Positions 34,595-45,737 of a stretch of 64,000 bases of DNA are shown in pieces; the first letter of the stretch is position 1, and the number at the start of each line of letters is the position of its first letter. Source of the DNA: Cycas panzhihuaensis (taxonomy: Eukaryota > Cycadophyta). Position numbers and translations under genes: made by a program. The stretch lies in contig CM041465.1 of NCBI GenBank assembly GCA_023213395.1, forward strand, positions 173,917,741-173,981,740. The letters run 5' to 3'. Under the pieces are notes generated by a model. It ran no database searches, was not told the origin of the DNA, and was given only the letters and a program-made list of their open reading frames with translations.

Positions 34595-35343
34595 TTTGGT
34601 GTGGTTCCGAGTAAGGCGAAACCACAGGCGTGCACAGAGAACCGCACGCGTCGTACCTCAGGGCGCTTGCCGTTTCACTGTTTTGGTCACTGTAATGCGT
34701 ACCCGAGCAAACCCTTGCGTGCTGTGGTCCGCTTAAACTCTGCGTCTGCTTGCGGGAATGTTCGCAGGTAGGTAATGATTTGTCGTTTTGCGTATTTTGT
34801 CTTATACGTGCCCTTGGTATGTATAGTGTTAAGAATTACTATTATGCGTACTCGATTACGTACTTCTTTTGGTACGTATAACGCAAATAATCACTTTAGT
34901 GCCTTTTATACAGTGCGTACCCGATTACGTACGTCGTTGGTACGTATAATGTGTAATTCGAGTTTACGCTCACGTACCTTTGTCGTACTTGTCTACGTAC
35001 TTTTCAGGTACGTATAATGTAATTGAGCCACTTAAAATTATTTTTACTATGCGTACCTGCCCGCGTACTTTTCTGGTACGTATAGTATAATTCGGGGTCA
35101 CTTTTTTTCCACTATGCGTACTCTTATGAATTTCTTTGGTACGTATAGTGTATTTTCCACTTTACCATTGTCCAATCAGACGTGCACAGTAGCATTACTG
35201 CTTCGCACGTACACTAAAATTCGCTTGTATGCTGCTGAGTTTTCTCTGGTTTTTCTCAGATTATGCTACTGTTGCTTATATCAGAATTGAGTTACGATTA
35301 TTTTTATTTTTTTTTTCAATTTTTATATCCATACCGAACTGGA
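34595..35343 (-). repeat. G3 hairpin array between pol and aORF
   Basis: Six units whose GGTACGTATA core (plus strand) starts at 34816, 34871, 34939, 35007, 35075 and 35138, i.e. a 68-base period in the middle. Each unit pairs a left (A)CTATGCGTACC-type arm with the right GGTACGTATAGT arm. Inside unit 5, CGTAC (35064) and GTACG (35076) enclose a 7-base loop. The flanks up to the aORF and pol are unique sequence without a gene. Confidence 0.85.
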
Positions 35344-36690
35344 TCATGGCTCGGTATCAAGGCAGTCGATTGCCTCAATATCATGCAATACGCTATGGTA
35401 CAACCAGCTGATCCGGCTGGTGACTGGCTACTCGATATAGGACTTGAGTCTGCTACCATTTACCCGTGTTGGTAGCAAGGGTCCGTCGATTTCTCAAAGC
35501 TGCACTGAACCATTCTCGAAAATTCTTTCTGCGATGTATGGTCCCAACCATCGCATCTTAAGTTTCAAGGTGCGTTTGAATTTCTTTGTCGTAAAGCAAT
35601 ACGTGATCACCCTCATTGAATTGTGCTTTCCTCAAATGGCGGTCATGCCATGCTTTTTGTCGTCATTTTTCTATATGTTGCACCCAGTTCGCTAGATGTC
35701 GCATCTCTTCCAACCGTATGAGGTCTTCCAGTCGTCGTTCCAAGGACTGGAGGTCGTCTAGTCGGCATTGTATCGCCACTCGTAGGCTGGGTATCTCGAA
35801 CTCGGTCGGAAGAATGGCTTCTGTGCCATACACAAGCTGAAATGGGGTGCCTTAACCGATCTTTTGTATGTCGCATTAAAGGCCCATAGTACGGAAGGTA
35901 ACTTCTCGACCCAATCTGATCTGCCGATGTCGCATATCTTCCGCAAACAGTTCTCGATTATCTTATTGGAGCTTTCTGCTTGACCATTGGCTCTGGGATA
36001 ATAGGGGGTTGATTTCCGATGGCTAATCATGAAGGCAGTTGTCAATGCTTCAATTGTTTGGTTGAGGAAGTGAGCACCTTGGTCACTGACAATCTCCAAG
36101 GGGCATCCAAATCGCGTGATTACCATCTCATACAGAAATCTTGCTGTACTTTCTGCATCGGCTTTCCTCAATGCGCGTGCTTCCACCCACTTTGTCGCGT
36201 AGTCAGTTGCCACCAGAATGTATCGAGCTTTTGATCGGTGTGCTGCTGGTTTGATTGGTCCCACAAAGTCGAGTCCCCACTTTTCGAATGGTGCCAAGGG
36301 TAGTATGGGATGTAACGGATGGAAATCCTGTCGATTAGGTTTCCCCACTCGTTGGCAGTAGTCGCATGCTTGAACCCATTTTTTAACATCGTCGAACATT
36401 GATGGCCACCAGAATCCCGATGTCAAGATTTTCCGCCATGTGGCCAATTTCCCCATGTGGCCACCTGCTACTCCCTCATGTGCCTGCGACATGATCTAGT
36501 TTGTCTCATGCTGTCGAACACAACGTCGCAATATGTCATCTGGCCCCAATTTGTACAACTCACACCGATAGTGATATGGCTCCGCTTTTCTAATGAAATT
36601 CCTTTTCCCCGTACGATCTAGTTCTGCTGGCACTTCACCGGTCGCTAAGTATTCAGGTATGCCCTCATACCACCTTTGGAAGCGCATCTA
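35344..36690 (-). pseudogene. G3 integrase
   Basis: [20 protein letters not shown] zinc-binding start near 36470, [15 protein letters not shown], catalytic core [29 protein letters not shown] and YYPRANGQAESSN with all three acidic positions visible. The core is nearly intact from 36492 to 35860. The C-terminal GPY/F part lies at 35470-35640 in another frame and the pol stop is at 35344. No chromodomain. Confidence 0.9.
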
Positions 36691-36781
36691 TCTTTGAAAA
36701 GAGTGCGTCTGGAAAATCATCTGTATCCCGTAGCTTTTCTCCATTTTTGATTCTTGATAGTTGATGCGGAATGATGTCGCC

Positions 36782-38118
36782 TTACCGTGTTTCACCATGA
36801 TTACGAGCGAAAATTCTTGGAAGCGGCATTAACCATCTGCTGATCCTTCCTCGCATAATAGGTTTATTCACCAGATACATCAAGGCTTGGTGGTCGACAA
36901 AAAACAGGAATGGATTAGATAGCAAATAATGTCGAAACTTTTGTAGTGCATAAACCATGCCAAGTGCCTCTCTCTCCGTCGTTGTATAATTCTGCTCAGC
37001 TCTCGTAAGTTTCCGACTGGCAAAATAGATTGGATGATCCATTTTATCATCACTAGGTTGGGCCAATACACATCCAATGGCGTATTGTGACGCGTCCACA
37101 TGCACATGGAAGGTTTTCTTCCAATCTGGAAATCGTAATATAGGCGCTGCTACTATGGTGCTTTAGTGTCTCGAATGCTCGTTCTTGATCCTTGGTCCAT
37201 ATCCATTCAATATTCTTTTTGACAATTCTTCCAGAGGTCGGATATATCGCATATCCTCGATAAATTTTCTATAATATCTGGTTAAACCCAAAAAACCTTT
37301 CAGCTGCTTCCTCGTATTCGGTGTTGGAAAGTGTAAAATGGCAGACACTTTTGCTAGATCATCGACAATCCTTCTTTCGACTATGTGCCCCAAGAGGTTT
37401 CCAAATGGTACGAAATGTACATTTTTACGGATTGAGACACGCTTTATTTTCTCGACAAGTTTGCAACATTTCTCTTAAGTTTTCCATATGATTTTTCATT
37501 AACCCGCACAATGTCCAATCGCCTAAGAATCTGACAACTTTTCTTCAATAAATTTACGAAAATATTAATCACAATCCGTTGAAATGTCATTTGGTGCATT
37601 CGTAAGACCGAATGGCATTACCTTATAGGCATCGTGCCCCATTACATTACGAATGTTGTCTTTGCACGATCTTACGGGCAATGCACTGATTGTACTGCAG
37701 ATCCGTCGTGAATGAATAGATTTCATTCCTCCAAGCGCTTCTAGAATATCTTCCGTGAAAGGTAACGGAAATGGACCTTTTTCGTCACTTTGTTCAATTA
37801 TGTCTCGTAATCTACGGACTGAATTTTCCCATTTTCTTTGGAACTACCACTACAGGCTCACCCGATCCTTTGTAGTCAATTTCAGATATATAACACCTTC
37901 TAACATTTTATCCAGTTACGCTTTTACTTTTTCTTTATATTTGATTCATTCGGTATGGTCATTTGTTTTGGTTTAGCGTCCTCCACTAGATCAATATGAT
38001 GCATTCCTATCTCTGCAGGAATACCTTTCAAATCTTTATACGACCATGCAAACACATCACGGAATTCTTGAACAATTGTTGAGCTTGACTCTGGTTTGGG
38101 AATCCCAATAATCTCCAA
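36782..38118 (-). pseudogene. G3 reverse transcriptase and RNase H
   Basis: Entry FRDVFAWSYKDLKGIP at about 38070. The RT palm is scrambled by small indels between 37400 and 37900; the active-site box reads FLGDW near 37525, so one Asp of FLDD is lost. RNase H 36782-37105 is well kept: HVDASQYAIGCVLAQ, TTEREALGMV, VDHQALMYLVNKP. Confidence 0.87.
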
Positions 38119-38352
38119 TTCGAATAAGCTTAGGATTTTACGAGTTCTTGAGCATTAATTTACGTTGTATTCAACTTTGTCTTCCCCACATCTTCTACAT
38201 TTTCAGTTTTGTGCCCTGGAGCATCTTCTATCTTTCTTTCTCCCACGGTGAATTCGGTAAATTCTGTAGGATAATTCACAATTTCCTCTTCTTCACTCTG
38301 TATGGATTCTCTTGTTCACGATCATTAAATCTTTGTTCTAGTTTTATGCTCA

Positions 38353-39200
38353 TTATTCTAATATGTTTGAGGATTGTGTCCACTTCTTGGTTTTCAATCG
38401 CCCAAAGGCTTTTATAAAAGATCCCTTTAGATTTTCCCAGGTTATATCTAAGTTTTGTTCCCTTCCCAGGAACCAGTCTTTTGCTACTCTTCCCAAGGTA
38501 TGGTAAAAGTAGTTAGACCAATTCCGCTTAGGTATACTCCTAGATTTCCAATTTTGTTTACACACCTGTACGTGTTTTCTAGGGTCATGTCCTACATAGA
38601 ATATTGGAATAGCTAGTTGGTCTAGATGATCGAATCGTATTCGAAACATCGTTTGCAATTCTTGCCAATTGCTAAGGGTCTGTTGGTGAGCTAAGTACCA
38701 ACACCAAGCTTTCCCCCGTAAGGTTAGGATTAAATCCTGCTGCCATTTGGTTTTGTCCCAATTTCCCTGCTCTATCCAATAATCAATGCAATGTGTTAAA
38801 TGGGTGGTCCCATATAACTGTTCACCATAGAATGGTTTAACGTAATCCCCAATATAGGTTTGACAGTTAATTTTTCCCGGAATAGTGATTTTATTTCCTA
38901 GACCAGATTCGCTAGAAGTACTTACCAGCAATCCTCCTTCCATTTCTCCGGTTTTGGCGCCAATGGTTGGAAGAGATTTATGGCTGGGCGGGTGTACCTC
39001 TAAGGAAGAAGAGGAGGGAATATTACTTCCTTCCTCGGGTTGTAAAAAGGGGGTAGGGAATCTACCTCGGGACCCACACAAGTAGATGGGATGTCAGGGT
39101 TACTACTAACTAGAAAAAAACTACGAAAATTACTAGATAAACTAAGGGTTGGTTGGTCTAGGTGATTATCCATTTCCAAATGATCATTGGTCAGCATATA
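38353..39200 (-). pseudogene. G3 second capsid-like region between protease and RT
   Basis: One open stretch of 242 residues (39081-38353). After a Ser/Pro linker comes YVKPFYGEQLYGTTHLTHC, then copy a (38632-38745): W.QDLILTLRGKAWCWYLAH, then W.EL...FRIRF. Copy b (38404-38520): W.NYFYHTLGRVAKDWFLG, then W.NLKGSFIKAF. Both follow the gag core TL.G.A..W(Y/F)....L..W..L...F...F, seen also in the N-terminal gag (41198-41314, ACTLRGVPLAWY). This copy has no stop inside the pair. Function is inference: an extra capsid or assembly module. Confidence 0.75.
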
Positions 39201-39408
39201 TTCAAAAGAATTTAAATTATCATCAATGTTTACGGATCTGATTTAGATAACAAATTACATCTGAAAGAAGAAGAGTTTACTTCGTATGCATCCTAAAGCC
39301 AATAATCCACGAACCTCATACCGTGTTCGTCATCCGAAGAGTTGTATATTTCTTGAGATCCGTTGGTTCTTCATCTTGATCTTTGCTTTGACGTGGTGGG
39401 CTCTTCTG

Positions 39409-39942
39409 TCATGTGAAAGATGTGTTCTTCCTCATTGGAAGAAAATGTTGTCTTTGATTCTTGTTGTAATGGATCCTTAAATGCAGGATTACTTCAATCG
39501 AACTTCTTCCCAGCATTGGTAGCACCACTTTGTTGTTGCTGTCTGATAGCGTGAAGGTTACCTTTTCCCAATTCTGAAGGCATTGTGTTTTGTATAACCA
39601 TGGCCTTCCTAATAACGCTGGGTAGGGGGTGGTTCCTTTTTCCGTTTCCACTATCGTGAAGTCAACTCTTACCACTATCCCTGCCACGTCTACTTTTATA
39701 TTGGCCAATCTACCCATGGGTCTTACCAGCAACTCATTGGCCAACTTCAGCGAGTAGGTTGCCGCCTCGACCGGGCTTCCCAATTTACGCCATGTTGCAG
39801 CTGGTAACACATTTACCGCTGCACCTCCATCCACAATGACTCGAGGAAATGATTCTCCCAATACAGACATGGTTACCATTGGATCCATGTCAAACGATGG
39901 TATAACTTGTTTCAAACTTTTGGTAATTCCTTTTTGCAACAC
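39409..39942 (-). pseudogene. G3 aspartic protease
   Basis: Open over the whole domain: MDPMVTMSVLGESF, RVIVDGGAAVNVLPAATW with the catalytic Asp, LKLANELLVRPMGRLANIKV, YPALLGRPWLYKTQCLQNW. D-G-G-A replaces the usual D-(S/T)-G-A, as in other plant Tat-like proteases. The downstream frame breaks near 39470. Confidence 0.88.
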
Positions 39943-40715
39943 ACCTCCTTTAATCCAATCAATAACTTTGAGACGGAGGAATAGTCAATCAATCGCTTCA
40001 CTAGATTCTCCATCAGTAACAACATTCTGGGAATATCTTCAGCTGGTAATCCTTTAAATAACTCTTCCATTTGCACCATTTGGGGTTTTGTCGTCGATTC
40101 CTCTAGTAGTTTTTCTGGCTCTCTTGGTTTGTTTTTCCGAACATAAACATTTTTTGTTTCTGGTTTACTCATTGGTAGTATATTTTCATCCCGAACTAAC
40201 TTGGCCCAACACTTGTTTCGCTTGTCTATACCGGTCCATTTACATTGGGGGTTTGGATATCCTTCATCCACTTTCTCTTTTGTTTGTTCCGCAATTTCAC
40301 ATTCTTCGTTTCCCAAGACAATCATTAGATTAGTTGCCTTTGCTTTACCCTTGCAATCTTCCGCTTTGTGGTCGCTTGGGCCCACGATTACCCTATCTGA
40401 CGGCTTTTTTCGTATTCTAACTTCATCGGACATTCGGACTTCCGGTGCGAATCAGATGATGAGGCATCTCCCCATCAACTGTTTCTTTCTCGAGGGCTCA
40501 CAGTGCGCCCTTGTTGTATACACGTTCGAGGTGGGTTGCCTCTTCCCGACCTCGACCTCTGAATGCTTTTCCCGGAATTGTAGAAACAATCCCTAGTTGT
40601 GTGGGTATCCACCTCACATATGTGGCACCACTTCTCCATTGGTGCGTCGCCTTTTTTTAAATTCAACTCACATTCCGGGTGGTATGTGAGTTTTCTTCAC
40701 AAATATGGCACCACT
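39943..40715 (-). pseudogene. G3 gag zinc knuckles and linker
   Basis: Knuckle 2 is intact (CHICEVDTHTTRDC, near 40600). Knuckle 1 (CHICEENSHTT.., near 40690) has an extra base before its last Cys. Knuckle 3 is degraded and knuckle 4 keeps HKAEDC. Linker blocks EELFKGLPAEDIPRMLLLM and VYVRKNK match G2 and G4. It would bind RNA in the particle. Confidence 0.8.
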
Positions 40716-42071
40716 TAGTCACCCTTCCAGTGCTCTTTCTTCTTTGATGTCTCTTCTTCTTCCCGATTATTTTTGATTTTCAATCGGGCTACTTCTTTCC
40801 TCAGTGTCTCCAATTCTGACTCCTCTTCTGCTACCCCTACCTGGCAGAAGGGTCGATTGTACTGATTCTGTTTCAGCTCTCTGATCTCATCTTGCAATCT
40901 TAATGACAAAGAAGGAATCTTGTCCTCCGCTTGGGCATCCATTTCCATCTCAAAATCTAATGCCGGATCACAGGCATTCTTGAATGACTTTAGCTGATGA
41001 GCATGCATCATAGCTCGCAACTTCTCATTCAGCCCTCTCACGAAGTAATTCTTCATGTTATGATCCGTGATCGTCTCGTTGATCATACTTGCTGAAATAA
41101 TCTTCATTCGGCTAATGTAAGTTAGGACGGATTCCCCCGGCCTCTGCCTGATTTCTCGCAATGCGATTTCCACCGCTTCATTACTCCGAAACTTTTGAAA
41201 TCTCTCCTCAAACGCTTTCTTAAACTTCCCCCATGGCTCATTTTTGTTTATTTCCTTGTACCATGCCAAGGGTACTCCTCTCAATGTACAAGCGAAGCGT
41301 GCTTTGATTTCATCTTCGTCTGTAATCTTTTTGACATCAATGAGGTTCTGGAATAGATACACATGCTCTGCTGCGTCTGAAGTATCATTAAAGATTAATT
41401 TCCCAAAGTCTCTATAGTCGTCCATTTTGGGAGATTGCAACTGTCCCCCACCTGATGGTGATCTTTCCCCTCCTCCGTCCTTTGGAGATGCACTGGGAGT
41501 AACTACCGCTGCACTATCTTTTCCAAACAACGGATTTTTGAACGGAGTTTTTATGTGTATAGGTTCCACTACACCTGGAACTTGTATAGTCAATGGTGTT
41601 ACCGTAATGTAAGATTGATCCGATCCCCTTTCTGTCGAATCTTCAAAGCAATTTGTCTCGTTAGCTTATTTTCCCAATATCTTGAGGGACCTTCCTCCGC
41701 CTTCTTATCAGTCACCTAGGTCCTTCGGGCTGTCCTCCACTGGTATACTTCCCTCTGTTAGGATCTCTTTATGCTTTTCGTCCACTTTTGGCTTCCCTTC
41801 AATCTCCGGGCTAAACAAATCATCTCTGATAGGGTGTCAATACCATGCGTTCGCCATTGATTTCCTCTTCCTGAGGTGTCTGGGCTCCACTTGCCTCAGA
41901 TCCTTCAACGGACTGTCCCTTAGTCTCGTTGTTTTGCGAACTTAACCTCCTCGCCCTTCTGAGTTTTGCTTCTTTTGACCATCTCAGTGCCCTTTGTCTA
42001 CTCGTCTCCTTTTCCTTAGGTGAAGTATCCTTCTGGGGCTCTTCCGACCTTGAAGGCCTTTTAGGTGGCAT
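40715..42071 (-). pseudogene. G3 gag, first capsid domain
   Basis: ATG at 42071 (MPPKRPSRSEEPQKDTS). The N-terminal part is charged; a frame change lies near 41820 and 41600. Open from 41593 to 40715: FKNPLFG, DYRDFGKLIFND, ACTLRGVPLAWY, ERFQKF, LREIRQRPGESVLTYISRM, then a coiled-coil-like LRLQDEIRELKQNQ and LETLRKEVARLKIKN. Canonical retrotransposon gag core. Confidence 0.88.
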
Positions 42072-42196
42072 TGGAAGGTCCCACAGGCTGGGTGGCTTAG
42101 TTCTGACCCGCCATCACTGGCGACCGTGGTCCTCTGCCCTTTACACATTCTTTTTCTTTTTAGACCCCTAGGCCCTGTCCCTCCTCAATGGACGTA

Positions 42197-42209
42197 GGCA
42201 ACGGAACCA
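42197..42209 (-). promoter_or_regulatory. G3 primer binding site, tRNA-Glu
   Basis: TGGTTCCGTTGCC, one base inside the LTR. It is an exact 13-base complement of the plant tRNA-Glu 3' end including CCA, as I remember that tRNA. The leader between it and the gag ATG (42072-42196) has no gene. Confidence 0.8.
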
Positions 42210-42210
42210 A

Positions 42211-43037
42211 TGTTGACTACTGGGGTAACTTGTTACACTTACGAGACACCCCTGCTCACTTGTCAAGGTTACACAGCGCTATAGTCTAGTTTTAGGACAC
42301 TGTCAACATGGTTATTCATATACATTCCACATACATTCCATATAAAATCCACAGAATGGTACACAGTGATGCAATCAATACATACTTGACAAATCATCAT
42401 CACACACCAAGAATACACCAATTTCCACGTAACTCTTTCTTTTATTAATTCAACAGTTCAATTACACAAGGGTGGAATGCATTCTGAGCATTCCAAAGAC
42501 ATCTGATCCTTTTGTACATATGTACCGGATGGTACTTATCACATATCCATACTCCAATCGGGTCATCATCGTCTTGTCTCACATGCTCTTGCGTGCCGTG
42601 ATATCCGGCTCTCACCTAACCAAGTGAACCATGCGTACCTCCTTAAGTACTCTGTTGGTACCTTTTGGTGAAGGGTTATGACCGTATGCATCATAACCCC
42701 TTCAGTCATGCGTACCTCTTCAATTTATGCGTACCTCTTCACTTAATCACTTTGTTTATCCTTAATTAATTCTTCCTTTGGGTCCATACGTCCGACGTCG
42801 TCAGCACCTCCCGGTCTTCACCGTCCCCGAGTCATGCGCGCCGCCGCTTTGGTTCCGTTACGCGCGACGTTCTTGTCATGCGTGCCTGTTCAGTGCACTT
42901 TTGCTATACGTGCCGAATGCATGCTTTACGCTGTTTTGCCTCGTGCGTACCTCCGTACGGTCCGTACCTGCACAACTCGGGTTCTCTGACCTACCTCTGG
43001 TCCTCACACAGCCATTGAGTCAATTTTAATGCCAACA
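42211..43037 (-). repeat. G3 5' LTR
   Basis: 827 bp, TGTTGGCATT.. to ..AGTCAACA on the minus strand. Same features as the 3' LTR with scattered differences, including the anticodon-arm complement at 42600-42616 (one C shorter). Flanked by ACACC. Confidence 0.93.
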
Positions 43038-44408
43038 ACACCACCTAGGGAGCCTTTAAAAATGCTTAAACAAGAGTATTTTTGAGTCTTCAAAGAAGTG
43101 AGTTTGAGTTAGTATTGGTAATTTAATGAGATCACTCAATACTTAGAAGATTTTTAGCTCCAAAAGTACAAAAAAAGATGATTTTTCTCTAAATAAAATT
43201 TAAACTAAGGTCACTATGCAAAGTGCCTTGACTAGAAAAATGTCTTAATAAACAGAAAAAAATCACTTTTAATGTAGAAAAATACTTGAAAAAAAACCTT
43301 GATCTAGTTGTTTTTCACTAAAATGAAGTTAGCAAGTATTAAATGAAAAAAATCATTTAAAAAAACTTTGGAATTGGATTTTAAAAAGGGATTTTTGAAG
43401 ACTTAATAAAACTTTAGAACAACTTAAGTTTATATAAAAGGGAATATTCAAGGAATATTCCAATATGTATAACTTAAGTTTAAAAGTGAAAGGTTTGAAA
43501 AATGAAATTTTTGAAAAATTGACAGGCGACCGGCTGTCGTCGTTCGTGCACCCGCGGAGACGAACGGATCGTTCGATCTCCTTGCAGAGGACTCAGTTAG
43601 AGGCGGGATTTTAGGTGAAGGGTCGTAGCACCCATACGAAGCTCCCTCTGAAGTTTCAGATCCTGAGAATGCTCATTGAAAGAGAACGGACCAGCAGAGC
43701 TAATCGGAGGGCGCCCACATCGGGAAAAATGGCGATCTGCACGGTGTAGGGTTCGAAACCCTTCAACAACACACTGAGCTCCTTCTTTGGACTCTGTTAC
43801 AGCTCAAATTCTGGACAGCCAGCCTAGATTGAAGAAAAACAAGTGAAAAGACTCTATTTTTGATGAAAATTTCACTAAGAACAGTGAATAAACACCTCAG
43901 CTCTGCTAAGAAACATCTCAAAACAATTGCAGATTACAAATTAGAGCTTGAGAGCTGATTTGTAGCCAAGAACAAAGCTAACATGCATAAAGACTAAGGA
44001 CTTGGAGTTCCTTAGTGGGGTTTATAGCTAAAGTCGGCCCGAAATGGTCCACACCGCAAAGATTAATAGCTTGAAACAGACTTCATTAAAGAGTTTAAGA
44101 AACCTGCATAATATGCCAACACCTGAACTATAAGAAGAATCAGCTTAAAAAGTTTGATTTTTAGTGAAAAAACGTGAGTACTTTTGCTCAAAACCTTGAA
44201 GGTAATCTGAAAAAAAAAATTCAGATTTGAATATAGAAAGCTCCAGCCTTTAAAAAATTACTCCAGCAGCTTGAACCTGCAAGAAATGGTCTTCAAACAA
44301 ACCTTGGATCGCCTTCGGAGAGCGAAGGTCGTCACCAAGGGTTTGTAGGCCTTCTTCGAATTTCCTTGAGCAGCTACAAATAGAACAGAGGGAAGTAGTC
44401 TCCTCTTA
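43038..44408 (-). other. C2 leader, part next to the LTR
   Basis: No ORF of note. AT-rich to about 43540, then mixed. It contains a perfect 6-bp stem CGAACG/CGTTCG with a 3-base loop at 43561-43575 and GGGTTCGAAACCC at 43749-43761. Together with 31594-32672 this makes an unusually long leader of about 2.4 kb. Confidence 0.55.
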
Positions 44409-44419
44409 CTCTGATACCA
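44409..44419 (-). promoter_or_regulatory. C2 primer binding site, initiator tRNA-Met
   Basis: TGGTATCAGAG two bases inside the LTR end, the standard copia primer site. Confidence 0.9.
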
Positions 44420-44421
44420 AA

Positions 44422-44977
44422 TGTGAAAAGAGGCCTAATGGCCTCACAATCCCAAGATCTAGAAGCTAGGTTCACTCTAGTTCTAGAAAGCACAAATGCT
44501 TAACAAGTATAATACTCTCAAGATAAAAGAAAGCATAAGAGACAAAGCACAAAATGAAGGAGCAAGAAAGATGATACCAAATGTGTGGGGTTGGAATTGG
44601 TCCAACCTCCAAATGAATAAACAGTTTGATTAGCAAATTGACAGCATAACAATACAGCTCCAACTCTATTATGAGACAATGAGGAGAGGTCTCATTATAT
44701 AGAGTGAAATGAGAGACCTAAGGCCTTGGATGTTTGACAAGTGTCAAACATCCAAGATACATGCCTTGCATGTAGGACATGTGTCCTTTTGGGCTCTCAT
44801 GTGAGCAAAAGTGCACGGGGGTCCATTTGACTCTTTAGTGACAACGTTGAGTCACTAGAAAGAATTTGGGTGTGCACTTTATCACTTAAGTGATAAGTCA
44901 CCCCTAAAGTACAAAAGTATACATATTACATAAAAAATAAAGTACATAATCTTAACATGTAAACATAAGGTTTAACA
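44422..44977 (-). repeat. C2 5' LTR
   Basis: 556 bp, TGTTAAACC.. to ..CTTTTCACA on the minus strand. Clearly homologous to the C5 LTR (54757-55318): shared caacactt/aagtgt, tcattatatagagtga (TATA-like) and cctaaggccttggatgtttg blocks. Followed by ACCTA. Confidence 0.9.
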
Positions 44978-45700
44978 ACCTAGTAAGAAGCAACGAAATC
45001 ATTACCAATAGGAAAACCAAAAATCAAACAAGTGTACAGAAGGAAGAACAAGGTGAAAGGGCCAAATGAGAATTCAAAACCGAAAGAATGTAGAAATTAC
45101 CAATGGAAACAATCGGAGAATCGATTACATCCTACATTGAAAATAAAAGAACTATTTAAGAGACTACCAAAGGAAAATATCCCACAAATGCTAGTGATAA
45201 TAGAAAATCTACTGAAACAACTGCAGTTAACGATCCCTCTAAAGTAAGTGATCAAGCAGATTAAGAATGAGATACTACAACCAACAAAGTGTCACAAAAC
45301 CTCAATAAAGTAAAATTGTCTTGTGACATTAACCCTTCAGTGACTATCGGTATCCTTGGAGAAACATTTCACAACATGACTGTAGACAAAGGTGTAGCAG
45401 CGAATGTGTTACCCATAGCTACATGGAAAACATTGCGTACCCCTAAGTAGGCAACCATCAATTATTCCTTAAAGCTAGCCAATGCGTTACTGGTGAAACT
45501 AGTGGGATGTCTTGTGGATATCAAGGTGAATATAGCGAGAATCATAGTGCTAGTGGATTTCACTATTGTGGACACCAGAAAAAAACATGGTCACTTACAC
45601 AACCCAATTAGGCAAACCATGGTTGTATCAAACAGAATGCTTACAGAGTTGGAAAGACATGACATTTACTTTGACCGATGGAGGCAATGAAGAAATATTG
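44978..45700 (+). pseudogene. G4 gag linker and protease
   Basis: Resumed G4. VYRRKNK-type segment, KELFKRLPKENIPQMLVII (45160-45240) matching the G2 linker, then the protease: GILGETF, TVDKGVAANVLPIATW and LKLANALLVKLVG. The catalytic box is D-K-G-V-A, i.e. Gly replaced by Lys. A stop at 45449 and a frameshift near 45595. Confidence 0.8.
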
Positions 45701-45737
45701 CCCATGTTAAACAAGGAAAAATATATGGTAAAGTTAG

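Larger units (their letters stand above)
32673..43037 (-). mobile_element. G3: Ty3/gypsy element with two LTRs
   Basis: 10365 bp. LTRs 32673-33503 and 42211-43037; target duplication ACACC at 32668-32672 and 43038-43042. Same order as G2: primer site, gag, knuckles, protease, second capsid region, RT, RNase H, integrase, hairpin array, aORF. Inserted in the C2 leader. Frameshifts and a few stops, but the best-preserved complete copy in the window. Confidence 0.95.
25169..44977 (-). mobile_element. C2: Ty1/copia element in G4, containing G3
   Basis: Minus-strand copia. 5' LTR 44422-44977, tRNA-Met primer site 44409-44419, long leader split by G3 (32673-43037), gag-protease-integrase, then a repeated gag-protease-integrase-RT-RNase H ending at 25169. 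The 3' LTR is absent: RNase H abuts G4 gag. On the right the LTR is followed by ACCTA and resumed G4 sequence. Same family as C5 (54757-58662). Confidence 0.88.

Noticed and set aside
34816-35150. Regular repeat spacing as a CRISPR array
   Set aside because: Units are contiguous inverted-repeat modules inside a plant retrotransposon, not identical repeats with unique spacers.
35344-35700. Chromodomain after integrase
   Set aside because: After the GPY/F segment the frame ends soon with no chromodomain-like aromatic pattern.
43749-43761. GGTTCGAAACC, a perfect tRNA B-box-like sequence
   Set aside because: No A box at proper distance and no cloverleaf or acceptor stem around it; it is part of a small GGGTT/AACCC hairpin in the C2 leader, so not called a tRNA gene or SINE.
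44472-44663. Minus-strand 63-codon ORF inside the C2 LTR
   Set aside because: Lies wholly inside an LTR, hydrophobic by composition, no homologue known to me; taken as chance.
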